NCBI GenBank assembly: GCA_002427745.1
Contig: DIYF01000156.1
Location: forward strand, 65,808-129,807
Direction of reading: 5' to 3'
Origin: Roseivirga sp. UBA6061
GTDB taxonomy: Bacteria; Bacteroidota; Bacteroidia; Cytophagales; Cyclobacteriaceae
Length of the DNA stretch: 64,000 bases
Shown here: positions 43,059 through 51,760 of the stretch, piece by piece
How positions within the stretch are numbered: the first letter of the stretch is position 1
Layout of the letters: each line of letters starts with the position of its first letter
Notes under the pieces: generated by a model
Seen by the model: only the letters and a program-made list of their open reading frames with translations
What the model was told of the DNA's origin: nothing
Database searches by the model: none
Program-made: the position numbers and the translations under genes

Positions 43059-43631
43059 ATGAAACGCCTCCTTATTCTGCTCGGAACCCTTCTGCTCGTA
43101 GTCTCTTCCTGTGAAGAGGGAGATGGGTTTGAATCCGGGATTGAAAAGACTGTGGAGGTTGAGCTCGAACTGAACACCAACGATATCCTCAACAACAACG
43201 GGATCATCGACCTGGCCAGGCAACACGATATTATCAAGACTGACTTTACGGAGTACGTGGGGCAGGTAACCCGCGTAGACATTCACTTTGCCGATATTCA
43301 AATATCTGGTCTCAATGAAAATGCCTTTGCTCAGTCTCTGATAAGAGCTGTAGACCTGGACGTCAGGAGTGTTGATGATGAAACCGAGACCTTTGATTTT
43401 GCCAGTATTGAAAATATTCCCTATAACACTTCAGCAGCCATACCGGTGTATAGCGCTGACAGTTTGCAAAGTCAGCGACTGCTTAATGCCATCAACTTTA
43501 TAGGCACTCAGATTGTGCAGAATCGTCCTTTTATATGGGATGTTGGTGGAGCTATTGAGAGAGCGCCTGCCGATCAGCGTATTGTCATCAAAGTTTCCCT
43601 GGACGTTACCGTTACGGTAGAGCTTCTGTAG
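43059..43631 (+). CDS. Small lipoprotein 2 of a three-gene array
   Basis: A 190-aa protein with lipobox at VVSSC (Cys18, in LLLVVSSCEEG). The mature part starts with a strand EKTVEVELELNTND, continues with DFTEYVGQVTRVDIHFADI, and ends with the strand block RIVIKVSLDVTVTVEL. It shares this layout with its neighbours on either side. Spacing to gene 1 is 96 bases and to gene 3 is 243 bases, so they need not form one operon. Function unknown; a surface or periplasmic lipoprotein of an all-beta fold is likely. Confidence 0.7.
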   Translation: MKRLLILLGTLLLVVSSCEEGDGFESGIEKTVEVELELNTNDILNNNGIIDLARQHDIIKTDFTEYVGQVTRVDIHFADIQISGLNENAFAQSLIRAVDLDVRSVDDETETFDFASIENIPYNTSAAIPVYSADSLQSQRLLNAINFIGTQIVQNRPFIWDVGGAIERAPADQRIVIKVSLDVTVTVELL

Positions 43632-43874
43632 TCGGTTACCGGCTCTTCCATATACCTTCTTCTATATCTCATCAGCATAGTTTTTACTGCGGTACACCTT
43701 TTTTATGCGAAATGGTCTTATCTTAGCGTTAGAAAAGCAGGTGTTCTGTACCGGGCTTTACTCCGGTAATGTGCTTTTTTGTCTCAACTACCATTCTGGG
43801 TTTTTTAACCACGTCAGTCTTCGATATGTCTGACTTTTTCATGTATTTTTACTATTGCAATCCAAACACTATTT

Positions 43875-44450
43875 ATGATGCGTAAAACTTGTTTATTGAC
43901 CCTGGTACTGACCGTCTTTTTATGGGGCTGCGGAGAAGCAGGGGTGGAGTCTGATATTTCCAAGACTTCTGAAATTGATTTTGACATTGAGGCTTCAACA
44001 CTGAATACTGCGTTGGGAAGCACTGTGGGGCAGTCTTTTGATTTTGCCAACCAGGAGTTTGCCAGCTACGTTTCTGATGCCGAGAAATTCACCTTGAACC
44101 GGTTGGAATTTGAGATCAAAGACCTGACTGGTGCTCCGGCCGCGACACTGGATATGGAAATCCGCATAGATTTCAGCAATAACACGGCTTCAAAAACAGA
44201 TGGTGATGCTTTACTCTCTGTTACCAACGTACCTGTTGCCAATACCACCAGTCCGGTTTTACTGTTCAGCACAGACGCCAGTAACCCTGGCATAGCTAAC
44301 AGTAGTGTTGTGACAGCTTTGGAGCAGGCAATTCTGAACAGAAGCACTGTTGAGCTGGAGATCACTTCTTCGAAAACAGGGGCTGACCTGACTCAGGACT
44401 TTACAATCAACCTGCTCTTTGACCTTACTGCCAGAGTGCAGCTTGACTAA
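43875..44450 (+). CDS. Small lipoprotein 3 of a three-gene array
   Basis: A 191-aa protein with lipobox at LWGC (Cys19, in VFLWGCGEAG). After the anchor it reads SDISKTSEIDFDIEAS, then QEFASYVSDAEKFTLNRLEF, and ends DFTINLLFDLTARVQL. The parallels with genes 1 and 2 (a strand-rich N-terminus beginning a few residues after the Cys, an SYVSDA / EYVGQV-type segment, and an alternating terminal strand) suggest an ancient gene family. It is followed after only 20 bases by the DUF6588 outer-membrane protein gene, so those two are likely co-transcribed. Confidence 0.7.
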   Translation: MMRKTCLLTLVLTVFLWGCGEAGVESDISKTSEIDFDIEASTLNTALGSTVGQSFDFANQEFASYVSDAEKFTLNRLEFEIKDLTGAPAATLDMEIRIDFSNNTASKTDGDALLSVTNVPVANTTSPVLLFSTDASNPGIANSSVVTALEQAILNRSTVELEITSSKTGADLTQDFTINLLFDLTARVQLD

Positions 44451-44470
44451 ACTTACCAGAATAAGAACTT

Positions 44471-45493
44471 ATGAAATCACTTTTTAAGATAACGGCAGTA
44501 TCCTGTCTTTTAACTTTAGCAGTAAACCAGTCATATGCCCAGATAGATTTTGATTCCTTTCTGGAAGCAGGGGTAGAAGACGCCAACAGGCTTCTTGAGT
44601 CCTATATGGAACCTGCCTTTGTGGGCTTTGGCATCGGAATGAATAGTGGGTGGTACAATACGGCCAAGCCTCATAAATTCCTGGGCTTTGATCTGAACGT
44701 TTCTATCAGTGCCGCAAAAGTGCCTGACAGCAAGCAGTTTTTTACTTTCAGAGATGCTGATTATAACAATGTGAGGCTCTCAAATCCTAACGACAACAGG
44801 CTTCCTACGCTGTTTGGACCTAACCTGGGAGCCGATGACCTGCCGGAGCTTACCTTCCTGGATCCCAACAGTGGTCAGGAGCTTGTAAGAATTACTTCGC
44901 CTACCGGTCTGGGAATTGATGAAGATTTGCCAATTAATGCTGTGCCTGTACCTATGATTCAGTTGGGTGTGGGGCTTTTTAAGGGAACAGAAGTAAAACT
45001 GAGATACATTCCTGAGCAGAATTTTGACGATAACGGAGAAGATCAGGGGAGTGTTAAGCTGTTTGGTATTGGGGTGATGCACGATATCAAGAGTATTTTG
45101 CCGGCAGACAAACTCCTGCCTTTTGACCTGTCGCTCTTTGTGGGGTATACCAGCCTCACTTCCAATGTCTATGTAGATGCAGATGCCAATCAGTTTGCAG
45201 AGTTTGATGCTTCTGCTATCACGGCTCAGGTTGTGGCTTCCAAGAAGCTGGCGATTCTCACAGCCTTTGCAGGGGTGGGCTATGCCAAGTCAGATATTGA
45301 CTTTGGCCTCAAGGGTAACTATACCACAGAGACCACTACTTATACTGATCCTATCAACTTCAACTTCAGCAACAGCGGATTGCGTGCGAATGTGGGCTTT
45401 AGATTGAGACTTTTGATTTTCAATATTTCAGGCGAATATGCCATTCAGGAGTACAATACTTACACTCTGGGTTTTGGTGTAGGTTTCAGATAG
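44471..45493 (+). CDS. DUF6588-type outer-membrane protein
   Basis: A 340-aa protein with signal peptide MKSLFKITAVSCLLTLAVNQ (cleaved after SYA). The mature part shows blocks AFVGFGIGMNSGWYNTAKPH and FLGFDLNVSISAAKVP, repeated glycine-rich strand pairs, and a C-terminal strand ending in Phe-Arg (YTLGFGVGFR), as in outer-membrane beta barrels. It matches my memory of DUF6588, a Bacteroidota family of unknown function. It is 20 bases downstream of lipoprotein 3, so a lipoprotein-barrel assembly at the outer membrane is a reasonable hypothesis. Confidence 0.75.
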   Translation: MKSLFKITAVSCLLTLAVNQSYAQIDFDSFLEAGVEDANRLLESYMEPAFVGFGIGMNSGWYNTAKPHKFLGFDLNVSISAAKVPDSKQFFTFRDADYNNVRLSNPNDNRLPTLFGPNLGADDLPELTFLDPNSGQELVRITSPTGLGIDEDLPINAVPVPMIQLGVGLFKGTEVKLRYIPEQNFDDNGEDQGSVKLFGIGVMHDIKSILPADKLLPFDLSLFVGYTSLTSNVYVDADANQFAEFDASAITAQVVASKKLAILTAFAGVGYAKSDIDFGLKGNYTTETTTYTDPINFNFSNSGLRANVGFRLRLLIFNISGEYAIQEYNTYTLGFGVGFR

Positions 45494-45513
45494 AAATCTG
45501 TTAAGGAACTAAG

Positions 45514-45588
45514 AATAAGGTTGTCTTAAGAGCATTCTGTCATTGTATTCGCAATGACGGATTGGTTCACTTTTAAGACAACCTTATT
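45514..45588. terminator. Long-stem bidirectional terminator with inner hairpin
   Basis: AATAAGGTTGTCTTAA (45514-45529) pairs perfectly with 45573-45588; an inner hairpin GTCATTG/CAATGAC (45539-45545 with 45552-45558) lies within. T-rich flanks on the plus strand follow the DUF6588 gene. Confidence 0.85.
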
Positions 45589-45616
45589 TTTTTGATTAGC
45601 ATTTATCCTGTGCGTA

Positions 45617-46390
45617 TTACTTCCCTTTGAAGTCTGGTTTTCTTTTTTCAATAAAGGCGTTCATGCCTTCTTTCTGATCTTCTGCGGAGAAGAGCATGTA
45701 GAAATTCTTACGCTCAAAGTGGAGCCCCTCTTCCAGTGGTACTTCGAATGATCGTTTGACAGACTCCTTGGCCATCTGCACGGCTATAGGAGACATCGCT
45801 GCGATTTCCTTAGCCAGCTTTACCGTTTCCTGCATATACAGTTCAACAGGCACCACCTTATTGATCAGTCCATAGCCCAGTGCTTCTTCAGCACCGATGA
45901 ATTTTCCGGTCAGCACCAGTTCCATGGCTTTTGCTTTGCCAAGGGCTTTGGTGAGCCTCTGTGTACCACCTGCCCCGGGCATTACCCCGATTTTAATCTC
46001 AGGCTGGCCAAACTGAGCAGTTTCAGAGGCCACGATCATATCACAGGTCATGGCAAACTCACATCCACCGCCCAGGGCAAATCCTGAAACGGCAGCAATG
46101 ATAGGCTTGCGGGTTTTGTTGATTTGATCCCAGGTGCTGAACTGGTCTATCTTCCACATATCAACAGTACCTTTACCAGCCATTTGCTTAATATCGGCAC
46201 CGGCAGCAAAAGCCCTTTCGTTACCGGTGATGATAATCACTCTGACCTCATCGTCCTGATCCAGTTCTTTCAGGGCGTCCCGCACCTCGCCCATCAGTTG
46301 AAGGTTAAGGGCATTGAGTTCCTTGGGTCGGTTTAGCTGAATAAGAGCAATATGCTTTTCGTATGCTTTGGTTACTTTAATGAATTCCAT
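45617..46390 (-). CDS. Enoyl-CoA hydratase/isomerase
   Basis: A 257-aa crotonase-fold enzyme hydrating 2-enoyl-CoA in fatty acid or amino acid degradation. Catalytic glutamates are in place: Glu111 in GGGCEFAMTCDM and Glu131 in FGQPEIKIG. The oxyanion segments AAGADIKQM and GGCEFA are conserved, and NRPKELNALNLQL is the usual N-terminal motif. Length matches short-chain hydratases. Alone on its strand; substrate chain length is unknown. Confidence 0.94.
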   Translation of the reverse strand: MEFIKVTKAYEKHIALIQLNRPKELNALNLQLMGEVRDALKELDQDDEVRVIIITGNERAFAAGADIKQMAGKGTVDMWKIDQFSTWDQINKTRKPIIAAVSGFALGGGCEFAMTCDMIVASETAQFGQPEIKIGVMPGAGGTQRLTKALGKAKAMELVLTGKFIGAEEALGYGLINKVVPVELYMQETVKLAKEIAAMSPIAVQMAKESVKRSFEVPLEEGLHFERKNFYMLFSAEDQKEGMNAFIEKRKPDFKGK

Positions 46391-46454
46391 AGGTTTGATA
46401 TTTCTGCATCAAGTTGATAAAATGCACCGGAAAGTTAACAGAGAATTATAAAGC

Positions 46455-46934
46455 ATGGATAGAATAGGCGTCCTTTTTGTTTGTCTGGGGAATATCTGCA
46501 GGTCCCCGCTGGCAGAAGGTATTTTTCGCGACAAAGTAAAGCAGGCAGGCCTGGAAGATAAATTCAAAATAGATTCGTGTGGTACTTCGGCCTTTCACAT
46601 TGGAGAACAGCCTGACCCCCGGTCAAGAGCGAATGCCAGAGATAATGGTATCTACCTGGACCATCAGGCCCGGCAGTTTGTAAGTGCTGATTTCTCTGAC
46701 TTTGATTATATACTTCCCATGGATGCCAGTAACCATCGCAATGTAATGAAGCTGGAGCCTGAAAATCCCACGGGAAAAGTGATTTTAATGAGAACCTTCG
46801 ACTCTGAAGGAACAGGAGAGGATGTGCCTGACCCGTATTACGGAGGTGAACGTGGTTTCCAAAACGTATTCGATATTCTGGATCGTTCTACAGAGGAGTT
46901 ATTACACACTATCAGGGCGGAAAGAGGCATTTGA
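46455..46934 (+). CDS. Low-molecular-weight protein tyrosine phosphatase family
   Basis: A 159-aa protein. The P-loop is VLFVCLGNICRSPLAEG with nucleophile Cys10 and Arg16. The general acid is the Asp of DPYYGGERGFQ late in the sequence. Such enzymes dephosphorylate tyrosine in proteins, but some act on small sugar phosphates; the fructosamine kinase gene follows after one base, so a deglycation role is likely (see findings). No low-specificity substrate can be ruled out from sequence alone. Confidence 0.94.
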   Translation: MDRIGVLFVCLGNICRSPLAEGIFRDKVKQAGLEDKFKIDSCGTSAFHIGEQPDPRSRANARDNGIYLDHQARQFVSADFSDFDYILPMDASNHRNVMKLEPENPTGKVILMRTFDSEGTGEDVPDPYYGGERGFQNVFDILDRSTEELLHTIRAERGI

Positions 46935-46935
46935 C

Positions 46936-47811
46936 ATGCACGAGACAGAAGAGTTTCTGAACCAGGCGCTGCGGTATGTTCTGGGCTCATGCACCTTGCA
47001 GAAAGTGAGTATGCAGGGTGGAGGATATGTCAACACTGCAGCTGTGATAAAGACGGATAGGGGAGATTTTTTTATTAAATGGAATGATGCCGGATTTGCC
47101 GATATGTTCATACAGGAGGCCAGAGGACTTGAATTTCTTCATCAGACAGCCACTGTTCAAACCCCTGTTGTGAGAGGGGTGGGGACGGTGTCGGGTAAAT
47201 CCTTTCTGGTGCAGGAATACTTACAAAGAGGGGCCCCGGACAAGAACTACTGGACCGACCTTGGTGAACACCTGGCCGCTCTGCACCTTGTTAAAGGAGA
47301 GTACTTTGGTCTGGACCACGATAACTATATCGGCCGACTACCTCAGCCAAACGGGCAAAAGAGTGACTGGCAGAGCTTTTATCGGGAGGAGCGCCTGAGG
47401 GCACAGTTGACTCTGGCTGTTTCAAACTCATTTGTATCACGGCATTTTGTCCAGCGCTTTGAGGGCTTCCTAGAGAAAAGTGATGAGTTAGTGCCTGCTT
47501 CAGAGCCTTCATTTTTACATGGTGACTTATGGAACGGCAATGTGATGCCCGGAACAAAAGGAGAAGCTTACTTCTTTGATCCGGCCATTTACTATGGTGC
47601 CAGAGAGATGGACCTGGCCATGACACATCTGTTTGGAGGTTTTGAGCGAAGGTTTTATGAAGCTTATGATGCTGTTTACCCAATACCTGATCACTTCGAT
47701 GAATTGGTAGATTTATACAATTTGTATCCACTCATGGTTCATGTAAACCTACTCGGGCCGGATGCAGGTTATGTCGGCTCAATAGAGCATATTCTGAACC
47801 GTTATCTCTAG
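46936..47811 (+). CDS. Fructosamine/ketosamine-3-kinase family protein
   Basis: A 291-aa protein from ATG 46936; the longer open frame overlaps the phosphatase gene. Kinase-like fold blocks are VSMQGGGYVNTAAVIKTD, the catalytic loop FLHGDLWNGNV, and FFDPAIYYGAREMDLAM. Bacterial homologues phosphorylate ribulosamine or fructosamine adducts on proteins, starting deglycation. It begins one base after the phosphatase stop, so the two are translated as a unit. Confidence 0.92.
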   Translation: MHETEEFLNQALRYVLGSCTLQKVSMQGGGYVNTAAVIKTDRGDFFIKWNDAGFADMFIQEARGLEFLHQTATVQTPVVRGVGTVSGKSFLVQEYLQRGAPDKNYWTDLGEHLAALHLVKGEYFGLDHDNYIGRLPQPNGQKSDWQSFYREERLRAQLTLAVSNSFVSRHFVQRFEGFLEKSDELVPASEPSFLHGDLWNGNVMPGTKGEAYFFDPAIYYGAREMDLAMTHLFGGFERRFYEAYDAVYPIPDHFDELVDLYNLYPLMVHVNLLGPDAGYVGSIEHILNRYL

Positions 47812-47838
47812 AAGCCTTTTAGCTCCCCGATCTTTTAT

Positions 47839-49101
47839 CTAGATGGGTCTGCAAACCATCTGAAAGTTGTTTCGGGAGCGTTGTTCAATGATAATCCGCC
47901 TTTCTTTCATCAGCTCATCAATCGTGTCCTGATCATAGTTTTTTACGGTTATCAGCTCCAGGCCTTCATTGTAGTAGATAAGGAAATCATCGAGCAGGGC
48001 CAGTCTTAGCTTTTCCCGCTTATCGGGGTTATCATCTATACAAATAGTAAAGGAGATGGCCGAGTTCTGCATCAGGTTGATGACCAGGTTCTGCCGGTTA
48101 ATATGCTCGAAGATGGCCTGAATATGATTTTCATTGATGAAGGAGAAATCGCTGATTTTAAAAGAAATCACCGTTTGCCTGTCCTTTCTGATAATGGCCG
48201 GTTTGAGATTAGGTATAAGGCAGTCGTTGATGAGGGTGCCGGGTGCCTCTGGATTTTCAAAGGATTTTACATACAGAGGAATGTCTTTCTGAGCCAGCGG
48301 CTTGATCGTTTTCGGGTGAATCACGGAAGCTCCGTAATAGGTCATTTCGGCCGCCTCTTTATAAGGAAGCTGGTCATACTTGGTGGTGTCTGAAAACTGC
48401 TTGGGGTCTGCATTTAAGATCCCAGGCACATCTTTCCAGATGGTAACCGACTCCGCACCGACCGAGGTGGCAAAAATAGCTGCGCTGAAGTCACTGCCTT
48501 CCCGACCGAGGGTGGTTGTATCAAATTTGGCATTGGAGCCTATAAAGCCCTGGGAGAGCACGATGCCATCCTCTATCAGTTGGTTGACATGGGAGCGAAT
48601 AATGCTCTGGCTGGCACCCCAGTCCACGCGGGCAGCCCTGTGTGTCAAATCCGTTTTGATTACTTTGCGGGCGTCCAGCCAGTGGGTTGAAATTCCCTGC
48701 TGATTAAGGTAAGCTGCTACGATTTTTGTGCTTAATATCTCTCCCTGAGAGACTGTCTGGTCATAGATAAAATCATAGCCCAGGCTACTGCTGAATTTAC
48801 TTAGCTGATTCTGTAAAGCCTCAAAGCTTTCATCTATATCTCTCGCAAGGGCTTCATCCCCTGTAAGGTCCAGATTCTGTATAATATTGGTGTGGTATTC
48901 TCTGATTTCTTTCAGTACCTCGGTAGTGTCTTCTTCAGCCATGGTAGTGGCCAGAAGTTTCTCCAGAGCATTGGTGGTTTTGCCCATGGCTGAGATTACT
49001 ACTACTAAAGGTGTGTCCGCATGTGAGCGTACAATAGAGGCCATATTTCTCACTGATTCTGCATCCCTGACCGAGGCGCCTCCAAACTTAAATACTTTCA
49101 A
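47839..49101 (-). CDS. lysC: Aspartate kinase
   Basis: A 420-aa enzyme making aspartyl phosphate for lysine, threonine and methionine synthesis. The N-terminal KFGGASVRDAESVRNMASIV and DTTTLGREGSDFSAA blocks are standard; residues about 300-420 are ACT-type regulatory domains (SFKISDFSFINENHIQAIFE), implying feedback control. No homoserine dehydrogenase domain is fused. It diverges from the fructose-1,6-bisphosphatase gene with a 70-base spacer that must hold both promoters. Confidence 0.94.
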   Translation of the reverse strand: MKVFKFGGASVRDAESVRNMASIVRSHADTPLVVVISAMGKTTNALEKLLATTMAEEDTTEVLKEIREYHTNIIQNLDLTGDEALARDIDESFEALQNQLSKFSSSLGYDFIYDQTVSQGEILSTKIVAAYLNQQGISTHWLDARKVIKTDLTHRAARVDWGASQSIIRSHVNQLIEDGIVLSQGFIGSNAKFDTTTLGREGSDFSAAIFATSVGAESVTIWKDVPGILNADPKQFSDTTKYDQLPYKEAAEMTYYGASVIHPKTIKPLAQKDIPLYVKSFENPEAPGTLINDCLIPNLKPAIIRKDRQTVISFKISDFSFINENHIQAIFEHINRQNLVINLMQNSAISFTICIDDNPDKREKLRLALLDDFLIYYNEGLELITVKNYDQDTIDELMKERRIIIEQRSRNNFQMVCRPI

Positions 49102-49171
49102 GTGTCGTGGTTATTTTTAGTAATTTCGCTGCAAGTTATTAACGAAATCGGAGATAAAAATTATTGTTTGA

Positions 49172-50173
49172 ATGCCAGCAGCAGAAAATTCCAGAATCGC
49201 GCTTCCTGTAGGGTCCAATCTGGACCGTTTTATTATGACCAACCAGGAGGATTTTCCCTTCGCATCGGGAGAACTTTCTCAACTTATACGTGACCTGGCC
49301 TATGCCGGAAAAGTGGTGAACCGTGAGATCAATATGGCAGGTTTATCAAACATCACAGGAGCTTATGGCTCTGAAAATGTGCAGGGTGAGGAGCAGCAAA
49401 ATCTGGACGTAGCAGCTAATATTCGCTTTAGCAGGGCGCTTAAGAAAGGTGGCGAGGTTGCTGCCGTAATCTCCGAAGAGGAAGAAGACATTATTGACCT
49501 GAGTAACCCAAGGGCCAAATACATTGTGGCTATTGATCCGCTCGATGGCTCATCTAATATTGATGTGAATGTTTCTATCGGTACGATCTTTTCAATTTAC
49601 AGGAGACTTTCTCCTCAGGGAGGGCCTGTGCAGATGGAAGATGTACTGCAGCCCGGTAAGGCACAGGTAGCAGCGGGATACATTCTTTATGGATCCTCTA
49701 CCATGTTTGTCTACACCACCGGCAATGGTGTCAATGGCTTTACCTATGAGCCTTCTCTTGGAGAGTACATCCTGTCTCATCCGGGTATGCAAATGCCATC
49801 CATGGGTAAGATTTACTCGATAAATGAGGGGAACTACAACTCTTACCCGGAGTCGGTCAAGAAGTATGTAGAACTTTGCAAGGAACGCAGCTATTCCGCA
49901 CGGTACATTGGTTCGCTGGTAGCAGATTTCCACAGAAATATGCTGAAAGGAGGTATCTATATTTACCCGTCCACCTCCAAATCGCCCAATGGTAAATTAA
50001 GGCTTATGTATGAGTGCAACTGCCTGGCCATGATAGCAGAGCAGGCAGGAGGTCTGGCTACAGATGGTACACAGCGGATCATGGAAATTAAGCCGGAGAC
50101 ATTACACCAGAGGGTGCCTTTCTTTGTAGGTAGTGCTGAAATGGTGGAAGAGGCCATGGGTATGGAGTCTTAG
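49172..50173 (+). CDS. fbp: Fructose-1,6-bisphosphatase, class I
   Basis: A 333-aa gluconeogenic enzyme hydrolysing fructose-1,6-bisphosphate. The metal-binding and catalytic blocks are intact: [13 protein letters not shown], then [20 protein letters not shown], then the active-site block [20 protein letters not shown]. The start ATG at 49172 gives a short N-terminal extension before the typical helix [20 protein letters not shown]. Together with pyruvate carboxylase in this window it suggests active gluconeogenesis. Divergent from lysC. Confidence 0.96.
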   Translation: MPAAENSRIALPVGSNLDRFIMTNQEDFPFASGELSQLIRDLAYAGKVVNREINMAGLSNITGAYGSENVQGEEQQNLDVAANIRFSRALKKGGEVAAVISEEEEDIIDLSNPRAKYIVAIDPLDGSSNIDVNVSIGTIFSIYRRLSPQGGPVQMEDVLQPGKAQVAAGYILYGSSTMFVYTTGNGVNGFTYEPSLGEYILSHPGMQMPSMGKIYSINEGNYNSYPESVKKYVELCKERSYSARYIGSLVADFHRNMLKGGIYIYPSTSKSPNGKLRLMYECNCLAMIAEQAGGLATDGTQRIMEIKPETLHQRVPFFVGSAEMVEEAMGMES

Positions 50174-50187
50174 ACTCCTGCGCCCTC

Positions 50188-50502
50188 TTAGGAGCTATAA
50201 CGCTTTCGGGTTTCTACCTTCTGCATTTCTCTTTCAAGGATCATTTGCGAGATGACCAGGGCAGGTTCTGCTTCATTGGAGGCCAGGGCGGCCTTGAGCT
50301 TATTTTCGGATATGTCAATGCGATACAGGACCTGAAGTAACCTGCCAAAGTCTTTTTCCAGAAGGTAGCTGACAATGTAAGTAAGCTTCTTCAGCAGGGT
50401 CTCATGACTGAGCTCAGCCTCCTTTATCATCAATTCAGACTCATCCAGATTGAAGTCTTTGCGAATAAGGGATATACCGGTTTGTAGATCTTGAGTATTC
50501 AT
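50188..50502 (-). CDS. Small conserved hypothetical protein
   Basis: A 104-aa cytoplasmic, helix-rich protein starting at ATG 50502 (MNTQDLQTGISLIRKDFNLD). The longer frame reaching 50598 runs back through a terminator hairpin and into the DUF5606 gene and is unlikely. Two helical regions, MIKEAELSHETLLKKLTYIV and LASNEAEPALVISQMILERE, are predicted. The start codon lies four bases after the U-tract of a terminator, which is unusual. Function unknown; the family is probably Bacteroidota-restricted. Confidence 0.6.
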   Translation of the reverse strand: MNTQDLQTGISLIRKDFNLDESELMIKEAELSHETLLKKLTYIVSYLLEKDFGRLLQVLYRIDISENKLKAALASNEAEPALVISQMILEREMQKVETRKRYSS

Positions 50503-50507
50503 GAAAA

Positions 50508-50525
50508 ATCCCGCCTGGGCGGGAT
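50508..50525 (-). terminator. Terminator-like hairpin abutting the next start codon
   Basis: ATCCCGCC pairs with GGCGGGAT, a perfect 8-bp stem with a two-base apex, followed on the minus strand by TTTT and then ATG at 50502. It terminates the DUF5606 message or modulates translation of the small gene. Confidence 0.75.
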
Positions 50526-50530
50526 CTGTT

Positions 50531-50986
50531 TTATTCAGCTGTTTCTTCTTCCGATGTGGCTTCTGCTTCCGGAGCCTGGTCTTCTTCTTGTTGCTCAAAG
50601 ACTTCAGGGTAATCCCGGGCCAGCAGGTTGTACCAGGTCACGAGTTTTTTAATGTCTGATACGTATACTCGATCCTCATCATAATCGGGCAGTACATGTG
50701 AAAGGAAAGATTTGAGCTCATCGGGTGCTGAGTTCTTGTCGAGGCCTGTATCGCCTTCAAATTCTTTGTGAATGTTCTGCATTACTTCTTCCAGAGGAGT
50801 GGCTCCATCTTCAGTATGGCTGTAAATGGAGATCTCACTGAATATAGAGACGCGGGAATCTGCGCCTACAACCAGTTTGGTTTTCCTGGCATCCATAGAT
50901 TCCAGTATAACTCCTGACTTGGAAGGTTTTAAGATTTTAAACAGGCCACCTTTACCTGCTACCGATGCAATCTCTTCAAATTTCAT
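50531..50986 (-). CDS. DUF5606 domain protein
   Basis: A 151-aa protein from ATG 50986 (MKFEEIASVAGKGGLFKILK); an ATG two codons upstream is possible. The blocks SGVILESMDARKTKLVV, SRVSIFSEISIY and DYDEDRVYVSDIKKLVTWYN match the DUF5606 family, found widely in Bacteroidota with unknown function. The C-terminus is strongly acidic. The N-terminal half looks like an SH3-like or PAS-like beta domain. It precedes the small 104-aa gene; both point left. Confidence 0.88.
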   Translation of the reverse strand: MKFEEIASVAGKGGLFKILKPSKSGVILESMDARKTKLVVGADSRVSIFSEISIYSHTEDGATPLEEVMQNIHKEFEGDTGLDKNSAPDELKSFLSHVLPDYDEDRVYVSDIKKLVTWYNLLARDYPEVFEQQEEDQAPEAEATSEEETAE

Positions 50987-51095
50987 ATTCAATTGGTTTA
51001 CATTACCGGCCGTGTAATCAGCCGGTATTGTATAGTTTGTTTACTCAATAATGGCTCAAAGAAAGTTTACCATTAGTCCACCGTCAAGAAAAATT

Positions 51096-51686
51096 TCAAT
51101 TATTCACAATGTCCCGTATGTAGGCTGTCAAATCTTCTCTGCCCACTGCTGTTTCTGCTGAGGTGGCAAACATGACAGGGGTTTCGGCCCAGGTCTGTAG
51201 CAGTGCCTTTCTGAAGCGTGCCACCGATTTTTGCGTCTTGTTAATGGACTGTTTATCTACCTTGGTGAAAACAATGGCCAGCGGAATGCCATGGCCCCCA
51301 AGCCAGTTGATAAATTCAAGATCTATTTTTTGCGGGTCAAGCCGACTGTCTACCAGTACAAAAACCAGCTGCAGATTCTCTCTGTTGAGAATATACTCCT
51401 CGATCATCTTGCCCCATTCGCCACGTTTGGTCTTACTGATTTTAGCGTAGCCATAGCCCGGTAAATCCACCAGGTACCAGGATTGGTCGATCAGGAAATG
51501 GTTGATCAGTTGGGTTTTTCCGGGGGTCTGCGAAGTCTTGGCCAGTTTCTTTCTGCCCGTGAGCATGTTGATCAGGGAAGACTTCCCCACGTTAGACCGG
51601 CCTATAAAGGCAAATTCCTTCTTATCAGGCTTCGGACATTGCTGATAATCCGAATTACTTACTACAAATTCCGCTGCCTTGATCAT
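51096..51686 (-). CDS. engB: Ribosome biogenesis GTPase, YihA/EngB type
   Basis: A 196-aa GTPase needed for 50S subunit assembly. Start at 51686 (MIKAAEFVVSNSDYQQCPKP) is preferred; the longer frame to 51731 adds an unrelated 15 residues. Motifs: P-loop GRSNVGKSSLINML, G3 DLPGYGYAK, G4 FTKVDKQS. The size is normal for EngB/YsxC. Probably essential. Confidence 0.96.
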   Translation of the reverse strand: MIKAAEFVVSNSDYQQCPKPDKKEFAFIGRSNVGKSSLINMLTGRKKLAKTSQTPGKTQLINHFLIDQSWYLVDLPGYGYAKISKTKRGEWGKMIEEYILNRENLQLVFVLVDSRLDPQKIDLEFINWLGGHGIPLAIVFTKVDKQSINKTQKSVARFRKALLQTWAETPVMFATSAETAVGREDLTAYIRDIVNN

Positions 51687-51760
51687 GCCGCAAAGGTAGG
51701 GAAGAAATTCAATAGGCCATGAGCCTATCATCTGATGCGCAGGTACCGGTTATGGCTGCC

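Noticed and set aside
43640-43870. Hairpin TACCGG-N8-CCGGTA and several T runs before lipoprotein 3, considered as a riboswitch.
   Set aside because: The stem is short and the arrangement simple; it could be a weak terminator or nothing. No riboswitch core was recognised.
50503-50598. Upstream extension of the 104-aa gene (MSNKKKTRLRKQKPHRKK...).
   Set aside because: It reads through a terminator hairpin and into the C-terminus of the DUF5606 gene in another frame; the highly basic stretch is the shadow of an acidic tail.
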